Shown piece after piece: positions 1 through 9,529 of a stretch of DNA of 44,536 bases. The first letter of the stretch is position 1. Every line of letters begins with the position of its first letter. Source of the DNA: Zygnema cylindricum. Taxonomy: Eukaryota > Streptophyta > Zygnematophyceae > Zygnematales > Zygnemataceae. A program made the translations under genes and the position numbers. The stretch lies in NCBI GenBank assembly GCA_037447655.1, contig JBBHKE010002976.1, positions 411,898 through 456,433 of the forward strand, written 5' to 3'. A model generated the notes under the pieces. The model searched no databases, was not told the DNA's origin, and was given only the letters and a program-made list of their open reading frames with translations.

Positions 1-1380
1 TGCCGGCTGTCTACTTCTTCCCCCCTAGCTTTAAATATCCCTCCACCCTAATTTCAAGACCAGCCTCTAATGGTCGTCTATGATGCCAAATCTCAAGGTG
101 TGCGCCCATGCACCTAAATAAGGATTTTTTTGTTGTTTCCACCAAAATAATTGTTGCACCGAGATTTTTTATTTTCATACGAACAAAGTGACAAAACCTA
201 AGTACGATTTGCGTTATAGGTTAGCTTATAGTATGTACTTCGGTTTGTCGTCTTTTCTTATTTGGTCCATCGCCGCGTTACGCCAGCTCATGCTCGAACT
301 TCGACGTTGTCACCTCGAGAGGGTCATTTAAAACAAAGATACACCTCGGGAACGAAAAAAAAACCTTTTTTTGCACGCAAGTGGTACATGCTATTTTTTT
401 TTTTTGGGTGGCGTTCATGTAAGGGAATAAAAATGCAAGGGTCTCGAACCTCCACTTTCATTCATGGGTCTTTGAAAAAGTTTACGCCGATGTCGCCTCT
501 CCCCCTCCCTTTCCCACTCCCTATTCCAGATACTAAACATGATGAAAGGTCTTGGAAAATAAATTTTAGACTGTTTCTGTGAGGAATTTGGTGACAGGTC
601 GAGGGAGAAAAGTAAAAAAAACGTTATCGGGAAGGCATGGCCTATAGTCATTCTTGGTGACGTCGATAGTGTCACAAATAAGCATCAAGTCGACAAATGT
701 CACAAACAACCAGACATCTACAAAAGTTACATAAAACATGGCGTCTACAAATGTGTAATGGAATTATTTATGAAGATTTTATTATCAAAACCGCGAAGCT
801 TAGAACCATCCAAGTACAAAACTTGATTGAAATGGAAAATTCAAAATTGTTCAAAAGTCTTTGCGATGGTAAAAAAGTAAAAAACTACATCGCGTCTACA
901 AGTGTCACCATTTTAAGTGACGACTTTTGTTTTCGAACATAGGAACACCTGAGAATCCAGCACCAGAATCCTCGCAACAAGACAAAAGGTTGTTCCGTAA
1001 CAATCTACGGTTGCATGGGCACGGTATCCTCGAAGCCAAGGCTGGTTATGTAGTACGGATATTGTCAATTCCAAACAGCAGGTCAGATTTGGTGTATCCT
1101 TACGAGAATCTAAAATAGTAAAATGTATCCGCTCTGGTTATCTTGCCCCCGTGCAGCAGCCTTTCCGTACAATATCTTTTCCGTAAGAGTACAGCCTTCC
1201 CTCGAATATTCAGCCAGCAGCCAGCGAGATTCTACAGCCGGCTGGAAATCTCAAGAGAATCAATACTCGCACAAAAGTACGGCAAATACCAGTACAATAC
1301 GGTACAGTACTGTACTGTACTTGGTGTATAATTCTATTTACCTGTACAATTACACACTAATTTGTCGTTTCTGATGTACA
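1..1380. other. Intergenic, no gene recognised
   Basis: AT-rich sequence in which every open frame is short and none resembles a known protein. A GTAC-rich stretch with overlapping GTAC palindromes lies at about 1285-1322. I see no RNA gene and no exon with credible splice sites. Confidence 0.6.
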
Positions 1381-1589
1381 ACCGCGACTCGTTATTAGCG
1401 TCAAGGTTTTTTTCGTCACTTAAAACATCTTTTCTCCGTACACACGTGTTGAATTTTGAGACCGCCAATCGGAAGTTGGGAATCTTAACTTTCAATCGCA
1501 ACCGTCAGATCCACAATCCGACAAGTGTGTACGGAGAATATATGTTTTAAGTGGCGAAAAAAACCTTGACGCTAATAAGTAATAGCGGT
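1381..1589. mobile_element. MITE-like inverted-repeat element, family B copy 1
   Basis: Two arms of about 63 bp (1381-1444 and 1527-1589) are near-perfect inverted copies of each other. Each runs from a CCGC...TTATTAGCG end through a run of A or T and a CACTTAAAACAT motif to an inner TCTCCGTACAC. The middle is about 80 bp with no coding potential. The same layout recurs at 22501-22706, 29378-29557 and 39951-40139, so this is a dispersed family and not a chance hairpin. I cannot fix a target-site duplication or assign a superfamily. Confidence 0.65.
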
Positions 1590-3884
1590 CCGGACGACAA
1601 AGAAGGCGGTAACGCAGGCTTCATCTCCTTCGTACGGTACTGTGCATTTCCGTACCGTCTTTGGAAGACTGAAACTTCGGTGTCGTACTTGCAAAATTTA
1701 ATAATAATAAAAAAAATGAATGGATCTCACACGGCCATGTGCCGAAAAGTCATAAATGGCATATGTCAATGTGACGTGGCGGTGAAATGTCACGCTGGCA
1801 TTAGACAAAAACGTCACCATTTCTGTTCCCGCAAAATATCGTTTTCTTTTCGTTATTTACAGTTTTACACCGAGTCACGAAATTTTTCCTCCTGCATAGT
1901 TGGCGTCGCAAATTGTTAAAAACACAGATGCCATGTTGCGGTTGGACCGTCCGATCTAGCACGATGTTACGTCTCCTGATGACAGCAGACTCGTGTCTGC
2001 ATGACTAGAAAAACAAAAAATATGCGGCAGGACATGTGAATTGACCGACACGAAGGTACACATTCCAGTACACTTCGCACGTATATATTTCCATATATCT
2101 CCGAGATATTAAAATGGAGATATGCATCTTGATTCTATCCTATCTTGTCCGATTTTGTATCACTTAAACGGCACATATTTCATAATTGTACGACTGCGGT
2201 TCTGCTCGTCGCCGTACTGTACCTTCTAAATCCGTCGGTGTGAAAGGTTCCAAAAAAAATGGCATGCTCGTCGTTTCTTCATCTGGGTTCGGATTCCTCT
2301 ACAGCCAATCAGCTTCACGCAAGCTTCATAAGGCCTAATCTATAGCAGCCTTCCATGTCATTAAATCCAATCCAGAATGTCCGAGAATGATTCCAAATCG
2401 TGAACCTATATGTCGGTGCCGACATTCCGGCCAGTTTTTAGAGTGACCAACAAAAGCGTTTCCGGTAGCGGTCAACATCCATTTGCGAATTTCGTGAATT
2501 TTGCAAGGAATGGGCTTTAGGGGGTTCAGATTTTATTTTTATTTTTTTTTAGAAACCAGTATTATCAACAAGCATCGTCATAAGCTATTTTTAATAGCTA
2601 TTTAGCTTTTATTGTTGAACAAACAACAGAAGTTAAAAAAGTGAAATAAAGTAATAAAGTAACCTGTGATAAAACCCAACTTCCAAATTAGTTACAAGTT
2701 TTATTCATTTGATAGAGTTTTTATGCTTGTATTTATATGAACTTACGAAGTAATATAAAAGTCCATGTACTTCGCATATGCGAAAAGGTATAGTTTATGA
2801 ATGGATGTGCGGAATAAGTAGATACATTCGATTTATTCTTGTTAAGAAACATCAACTTTTCCACTATTTTTTCGCAAGACCATCGTTATAAATTTAATAT
2901 TTTGTTATTGAAAAAGTAAAGTCTACACGTAGAGGAAAGATGCAGGCAAAACCCAAACATAAATTTATTTTGTTTTCGCCTAGCTTATAAAAACTGGTAT
3001 AATACTCATTCAATACAAGAAAAAACACCTGTCTAAATAACAATATCGTACTTATAAGTACTTGACAACCAGGTGAAAAAAGCTGAGTTAAGTACACGAA
3101 AGGCTTACAACTTTAAGAGGTGAATTGTCGTTAACGCGTTAGGCTCAAGCTAAGATTAATGACATGCTATGGTGTGGTAAAAATAATTTATGAATGGTGG
3201 ACTATAACTACAAATTCCACAAACTTCCCTTCACATTTTGTGTGTTGTTGTCGACATCTCAATCTTAAAACATTTTTTATGACCCTATAATATACCCATG
3301 AAAAAAAGAGTAAAAGATTTGAAGTGCCAAAGTTGCACTCATAACAAGCACTAGGTAAATTACATTGAATAATTATTCCCTAAGATTAAGAGTATATTGT
3401 ACAGTTTTAGGGTAAATCGTACCCGAATTCAAACATTCAACTGTACGATTTATCCTCAAAATTAATACGTCGACCGTGTCATCACCCTGTGAGATTTGAA
3501 ATAAGAAACCTAATTAACCTAATTAGCTTTTTTGTGCCCTTTAACTTTAAACTCTTGTGTTAAGACGGGTATAGACACTTCCAGATCTAAACCGTCGATG
3601 ATCAAACCAACGGTCAATATTAAGTACACTCAAATGGAGTGTACTGTAGTATGAGACGATCATTCTCAAATCTCGCCGTTTCGGCTTTGTTGCGGCTCTT
3701 TTTATTGACGTCAACTGCCGTGGCCGGCCAGCCGTCGCGTCTTAAATTTACGTTCTGACGTCACGAATGACAAATCTTCTCGATGTCATCCTAACGTCCA
3801 GACCATAGTTCAAAAGTAGGCGCTTTTATGGTAGGCCTTTGGTCGGCGCCTTTATCGTAAGTTGTGTTATGGGCTTTTCATGTG
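1590..3884. other. Intergenic, no gene recognised
   Basis: AT-rich, with short uninformative frames only. A small inverted repeat (about 3402-3422 against 3442-3463, 20-nt loop) could form a hairpin. Nothing else is supported. Confidence 0.55.
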
Positions 3885-3972
3885 ATCTTCTTAGATCGCT
3901 ACTTTGATCAGCGACCGTCCGATCGTCCATCTTCTTAGATCACTACTTTGATCAGCGACCGTCCGATCTTCC
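3885..3972. repeat. Tandem repeat, two 44-bp units
   Basis: The block starting ATCTTCTTAGATC at 3885 repeats at 3929 with a few substitutions and contains TTTGATCAGCGACCGTCC in both copies. Confidence 0.8.
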
Positions 3973-4005
3973 GAATCTGACGGTGAAAATACAAATTTCT
4001 GGTCC

Positions 4006-4055
4006 GAATGTTTTAATTGGTCCAATTTTTCGCCGGAATGTTTTAATTGGTCCAA
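4006..4055. repeat. Short direct repeat, 30-bp period
   Basis: The 20-mer GAATGTTTTAATTGGTCCAA occurs exactly at 4006-4025 and 4036-4055, just after the 44-bp tandem repeat. Confidence 0.8.
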
Positions 4056-5338
4056 ATAGGTCTGAATACAATATGGGTCTTAAGGTCATATTGTATGTTT
4101 TGCATACAATAGGCATATTGTATTGGCCTACTTTCACCTACTTTTGAACTATGGTCCAGACGACAAAGTTAATCGTGCGGTAAGTCCGGGAACTCTCTAA
4201 AATACGCCTTTAGTGGAGATCCTAAATTAGGTCGGATTCACATGTCTCAAAACCATTGTTAAAACTTTAAAACAGCTCAATACCGTATAGAAGTTATTGG
4301 CCTTTATTTAAAAAGCCGATGCATTACTTTCAATATTTCTGCCAAAAGCTGCGGCCACGTCAGACGAATCATTACTGTCCATTGAGAAATTAGTCGTCGT
4401 ATCTTCCAGGAGTTCTGGAGAAGACGACAATCGCGTCAATCCACTCTGGCATCCATCTCAGCACGCGGATGACACGTGTTTCGATGAAAAGATATTAGCG
4501 AATATCTAATGTGTACTTACTTGGTAATTAAAGTACAGTATAGTACAGTACAGTTTCCAAACTATTGCTAAAATACGTCTGACGCTGCAATGCATTAAAA
4601 TATTTAAATCGAATTGTTTGCCACGTCAGAAATTTTGGAGCTACGCTTTTCTGCATGTAGCTCCGTCCTAAGCGATGGAAGCGACAAGAAGGTGAATAGA
4701 GACAAACGTAATACAGTACAGTACAGTAGAAACAGTACAGTTCCGTACAGTACCGTAAGTGGCCAACAAAAAGTTAAAAAAGTTTGTCGCTCTTGTAACC
4801 GTTCGCGAAATACCGATTCTATCACCTGTTTGAAAAAGACTAAAAGAGTAAAAAAAGTCCTTGAAAAAGCCGAAACGAGCAACAATAATATACCCTTTTG
4901 TACCTGCGGAGTACTGATTCGGATTTAAGAATCTCACAACTGTCACAAGCCTTGTTGTATGGGGTACGGTTATTGCGGAAAAAGACAAAATGCAGAACCC
5001 TGGAAAACTGCGAACTGCGAACCGCGCAGTTCTGACATAGAACCAGTCCTTCTTTTTATCCAAAGGAGAGTCGAATCCTCAAATTCTCATGTGCAGGAAA
5101 CGAAAAAAAGAAAAAGAAAAAGAAAAAGAAAAAGAAAAAGAAAGAAAGAAAGAAAGAAATCCATGGCTTCCAAATAATATAGTAGAATCTTCCTTCTACG
5201 TTTTCCTCTATCGTCACATCATTTATTTTACGGTGCACACCCGCTTTCGTGATAATTTGGTGACAGCTGTCACATTTTATTTTAGGGTTTCAGTACTCGC
5301 AGTCAAGATCTTTGTATCGATTTGTATTTTTTAGGGTT
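4056..5338. other. Intergenic upstream of the CONSTANS-like gene
   Basis: No gene recognised. GTACAGTAC-type palindromic runs lie at about 4530-4553 and 4700-4758. A purine microsatellite of AAAAAG then AAAG units lies at 5101-5159. The open frames here are by-products of these repeats. The promoter of the downstream gene should lie near here, but I see no convincing TATA element. Confidence 0.5.
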
Positions 5339-5746
5339 TTTGTCCACACATGCCCTGTTTTTATCTTTTTTCCTTTCTCTATCTCTCTCTCTTTTTCTTT
5401 CTCTTTACTTTCCTCCACCCACTTTATCTCCTTCCCTCCCGCTCTTATTTTCCCTCTCCCTCTCCCTCTCCCTTTATTCCATTTATTTATTCACCCTTTT
5501 TTCCCTCCCCCTTCTACCTGTCCCTATCAGTCCTCTCTCCCTCTTTCATTTCCTTACCTCCCTGTCTCTCTCTCATAAACCTTCCCTTCATATCTCACTC
5601 TCCCCCCTTTCTTCATCATATAATACGTCGTATATTTCCCCCCTTCCTTCTTTAATCTCCTCTCCTCTCTCCACCCCTCCGATCTGCCTTCACTCCCTTT
5701 TCCCTCTCTCCTTCCCCAAACCTTTTGTACATTCCACCATTCTCCC

Positions 5747-5805
<59 letters not shown>

Positions 5806-6220
5806 CTCCGGCCGTTTCCATGGCTCCTTCTTCCTCCTCCATCCCTCTTCCTACCCCTACCCCCACTCCCACCCCTACCCCAACTTCTACCGCTACCCCT
5901 CTTCCCAACCTCACTTCTCTCTCCACCCCTACCCCTCCCTCTACCTCTCTCTCCACCCCTCTCCCCACTTCTCTCCCTACCCCCTCCCCTCTCCCCACCT
6001 CCACCTCTCTCTCCACTTCCCTCCCCCCTTCCCTTCCCACCAATACCTCCTCCTACCCCTCTCTCTCCTCCCCCCCTCTCTCCTCCCCCAACCCTCTTCC
6101 CTCCCCCAACCCTCTCCCTCCTCCAACCCTCTCCCTACCTCCTCCCCTACTAGTCCCCCCACCCCCACCCCCACCCCTCCCCCTCCCCCTCCCCCTCCCC
6201 CTCCCTTCTCTCGCCCTCCC
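5339..6220 (+). repeat. Long polypyrimidine tract (CT-rich)
   Basis: About 880 bp with very few purines on the + strand: CTCTCC, CCCCT and CCTACC arrays, a 55-base run of C, and a (CCCCCT)n array at about 6170-6206. It directly precedes the B-box codons. If translated it would give Pro/Ser/Thr/Leu-rich sequence in all three frames, so open frames here are poor evidence of coding. It may be 5' UTR, intron, or a Pro-rich N-terminus. Confidence 0.85.
5748..5802 (+). repeat. Homopolymer run of 55 C
   Basis: Uninterrupted C from 5748 to 5802. The length is likely to be unstable in the genome and unreliable in the assembly, so reading frames should not be carried across it. Confidence 0.9.
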
Positions 6221-9200
6221 CGGAGGTGCCACGTGTGCCTCCTCGGCTTGGCCGCTCTCTACTGCGCCGCCGACGACGCCCACCTGTGTCACACGTGTGA
6301 CGTCACGGTGCACTCCGCCAATGCCGTGGCAGCGAGGCACGAGCGAGTGGCGCTGGGAGCCAATGGGGCGCCGGTGAAGATGGAGAGGAAGGGAGGGACG
6401 GGGGGAGGGGAGAGGGAGAGGGAGAGGGAGAGGGAGAGGGAGAGGGAGAGGGAGAGGGAGAGGGAGAGAGAGAGGGAAAGGGAGAGGGAGGGAGGGAGAG
6501 GGAGAGGGAGAGGGGGATGGGGATGGGGATGGGGAGGGAGAGGGAGAGGGGGATGGAGAGGGAGAGGGGGATGATGGGAGTGGGAGTGGGGATGGGGAGG
6601 GAGAGGGGGATGGGGATGGGAGGGGAGAGAGAGAGAGATAGAGGGAGAAGTGTGAAGAGAGAGGAGGGGAGTACGGTAATGTCGGTTTTGTCTTCTAGCA
6701 GTGGGTCATCGGTGGGAGGGGTGAAGAAGAAGTCAAGAAACGGGAGAGGGAAGAAGGCGCAAAAAGTAGGAAAAGGAGGGAGAGGAGGAGGAGGGGGGAA
6801 AGTAAGCGGCGGAGGTGGAGCAGTTTCTAGTCCTGTGGTAGGTGGAGGCGGAGGAGGAGGAGGAGGAGGAGGAGGAGGCGGAGGAGGAGGAGGAGGAGGA
6901 GGAGGAGGAGGAGGAAATATGGGGGGAGGAGGGAACATGGGGGGAGGAGGAGGAGGGCACATGTATTACAGTGAGAGTATTGGGGTAGTTCCAGTTTTGG
7001 GATCCAGAGATGACTCCCTATTTAGTGTGGATCAGAGTGGTGGATGGGAGTATGAAGAGGGAGGAGGAGTAGGAGGAGGAGGAGTAGGAGGAGGAGGAGT
7101 AGGAGGAGGAGTTGGGGGGAGCTGAAGGAGCATTCAATTTAGGGAAGGGAAAGGACGGTTGAATACGGAGAGGAAGTTTACGGAGAGGGAGAGAGAGAGC
7201 AAGGAGAGCGGGAGAGAGAGGAGAGGCAGAGAGAGGAGAGGGAGAGAGAGGAGAGGGAGAAAGGGGAGAGGGAGGGAGAAGTTTACGAAGGACCGGACTC
7301 TTTCCTTTGGGCCTCGACCGATATGTGTGAGGATATGGAGGCAATGATGGGAGATACTGACCTGGCATCTCTAGGATTTGACACGTGTCAAGGGTTGGGA
7401 GAGGTGAAATTGGAGGAGGAGGGAGGAGAGAGGAAGGAGGAGGAGGAGGAGGAGTTTAACATCGGATTAGAAAATTTTGAGGGTTTGTGTGACGACGAAA
7501 ATAATAGTTTAAATCATTTTTCCGAGTATCCTTCCCAAAACCAGGACCAAAGTCAAAATCACAACCATAATTATGATTATAATTATAGTTATCATCCACA
7601 TGATCATGAGGGACAAGGAGACGGAGTGGGAGAGGGAGGGGGAGGGGGAGGAGGAGGCGGTGAAAGACATTTTCATCCTTCGTTAGTAAAATTTGAATTA
7701 GATATGGACCAAGATTTTCCACAAAGTTCAATTACTACTGTTGAACCGAGCGGTCGAAACTTTCGAGAAGAGAGAGAGGAGAGAAAGGATAATGAAAGGA
7801 TGAGGCAGAGACCAGGAGAGAGCGGGAAAGAGAGAGAGGGAGAAAGAAATCGCGAGGGAGATCGTTACATCGAGTGCAAAGGAGAGGGAGGGCGGAAAGC
7901 CGAAAGAGGTGCCGAGGGAGAGAGAAACGGAGAGGGAGAGAGAGAGGGTGAGAGACGGGAAGAGGGAGGTGGAGAGAGAGGAGGAGATCGTGACCAATAT
8001 CAAGGCAGAAATCAAGTAGAGGACAAAAAATGTGTATTGGGATTTCAAAATGTGGGTCAACTTCCCCGGGGGGCGATGAGAGAGGCTATTCAGGCGGATT
8101 TAGAAGGAGCTGCTTCTCACTTAAATCTTGAAAATTTTGGAGGATTTTCCCTCCAATCAGAAGGAACTTTAGGGGGGGGGGCTCCAACTCCTCCTCCTCC
8201 TACCCTCCGTTTAAATTTTGCCGATGTTATGAGTGCCTGGTCCCATAGAGGCACTCCCATGTGGTGTGAGGACCCGAGGGGAGATCACGAGGAATCGGAA
8301 CTTTCGGATCCTTCGGTAGGAAAAGTCTTTTTGATTTGGAAAAGTTTCTTTTGTTTTTCTCTTTTTCTTTTGTTTTCTTTTCTATGTCTCTTTCTTTCTC
8401 TTTGTCTCTCTTCCTGTCTCTTTGTCTCTCCTCCTTCCTCTTTGTTTCTCTACTTGTCTCTGTGTTTCACTTTCTCTTTCTTTCTTTGAATTTCTCTGTC
8501 TGTGTCTCTCTGGGTCCGTCTCCGTTATTTTTTCGCTCTTGTCAGATTTTCTACTCTCTCTCTCCCACACAAATTATCTTTCTGCTTCTCTGCTTTTGGA
8601 TCTTTAGCTCAGATTCTCTGCCTCTTGTTCTCTATCTCTCCGTCTTTGTGTCTGTCTTTTCTTGTTCTATCGTCTTGCCCTCTCTCTCTTTCTCCTTCCC
8701 TTCACGTGCTTGTTTGTTTGTGCCTGTGTCTTAATTAGTCGCATTGATTGGTCAGGGCAGTCTCCTCTCTCTCTTTTTGATCTCCTCCTCTGTCTCTCTG
8801 CCACTCCCTCTTTTGCCATCTCCCTGCCCTCTTTCCCTCTTCTCGCTCAAGATCTCCATTTCATTTTTACCCTGTTCTTTTCCCACTGTTTTCCATCTAT
8901 TCCTCACCTGCCACTCTCCTTCTTCCTCCCCCTCCTCTCCTGCCCCTCTCCTCTCTCTTTCTTCCTCCCTGCTTCTCCCAGGAGATTAACTGAACCGGTG
9001 TCTTACTCTTATTTTTCGTAACTGTCTCAGTGTTACATGGAAAACGCCGTTGTTCCCGATTTAAGTCTTGGAATGGCTTCTGAAGGAGGAGATATGGGAA
9101 TCCCTCCTCCTTGCGAGGATGGACTGAACGGAGAGGACAGAGAAGCGAGGGTTCTCCGCTACCGTGAGAAGCGACGGACACGACTGTTTTCAAAGAAAGT

Positions 9201-9529
9201 CCGTTACGAAGTACGGAAACTGAACGCCGAACGAAGACCCCGTGTGAAGGTGTGCTGTCACATCACATTTTTTTTTTTTTTTATATACATATATGTCTAA
9301 ATTGTTATTATTGTTTTTTTTGTTAAGCTTTTTAGCTTGCTGAGATTACTCTTTGGATGGGATTTTGTTGTGGATGGTGAACATACATCCTCTCCCCTCC
9401 CTCTCCCTCTCCCTGTCCCCTGTCCCTGTCCCTTTTCCTCTCCCTCGCCCTCTATTTGTTACAGTGTTTAATATTTTGTGTGTTATTTTTCTGCTGCAGG
9501 GTCGCTTCGTAAAAAGAGTGGATATTTGA
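5820..9529 (+). CDS. CONSTANS-like protein, one B-box plus CCT domain (5' end unresolved)
   Basis: Likely a nuclear transcription regulator of the CONSTANS-like family, closest to the single-B-box COL6/7/8/16 type. The B-box is at 6227-6340: Cys 6227 and 6236, Cys 6263, Asp 6272, Cys 6287 and 6296, Asp 6299, His 6311 and 6338, spaced as in the family and followed by ERV. A middle exon 7143-8315 (391 open codons) is rich in Glu, Arg, Gly, Asn and His and ends near [12 protein letters not shown], which resembles the conserved motif before CCT in this group. An intron at 8316-9030 joins exon 9031-9249, which carries most of CCT ([20 protein letters not shown]). An intron at 9250-9499 leads to exon 9500-9529 (GRFVKRVDI, stop). 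These joins are phase 0 with GT-AG ends. The start is uncertain: ATG 5820 has a good context but is out of frame with the B-box. A one-base frame change is needed in the purine repeat between 6377 and 6574. A 74-bp intron at 7069-7142 would join the next two parts. The gene is secure; the 5' model is not. Confidence 0.8.
6377..7280 (+). repeat. Long polypurine tract (GGGAGA, GGA and GA arrays)
   Basis: On the + strand this is mostly G and A: (GGGAGA)n at 6410-6520, GGGGAT repeats to about 6620, (GGA)n at 6840-6915, GGAGTA units at 7060-7112 and GAGAGG to 7280. It would encode Arg-Glu, Gly-Met and poly-Gly runs. Less repetitive islands in frame 1 (about 6640-6790 and 6955-7065) look like true coding sequence. 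Purine richness continues more weakly to about 8030 inside the middle exon. Confidence 0.85.
8316..9030 (+). repeat. CT-rich intron of the CONSTANS-like gene
   Basis: The intron starts GTAGGA after a Ser codon and ends CTGTCTCAG before TGT. From 8340 to 8985 it is mostly TCTCTT, TTTCTC and CTCCCT sequence, so the polypyrimidine character covers nearly the whole intron and not only its 3' end. Confidence 0.8.

Noticed and set aside
1551-1919. 122-codon frame as a gene
   Set aside because: Its first part is the right arm of a MITE; the rest has no family resemblance or splice support.
5060-5090. tRNA-like GAGTCGAATCCTC motif
   Set aside because: It resembles part of a T-arm, but no acceptor stem, anticodon arm or D-arm can be built around it.
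5322-6377. 351-codon open frame as a Pro-rich protein
   Set aside because: Its openness comes from CT-rich repeats, and it reads the B-box in the wrong frame. Only its ATG at 5820 is kept as a possible start.
6303-6962. 219-codon Pro-rich frame on the minus strand
   Set aside because: It is the complement of the GGA/GGGAGA repeats that overlap real + strand coding; no domain and no splice context.
8336-9021. Ser/Leu/Phe-rich frames in all + frames
   Set aside because: They lie in the CT-rich intron between the middle exon and the CCT exon; repeat by-products.
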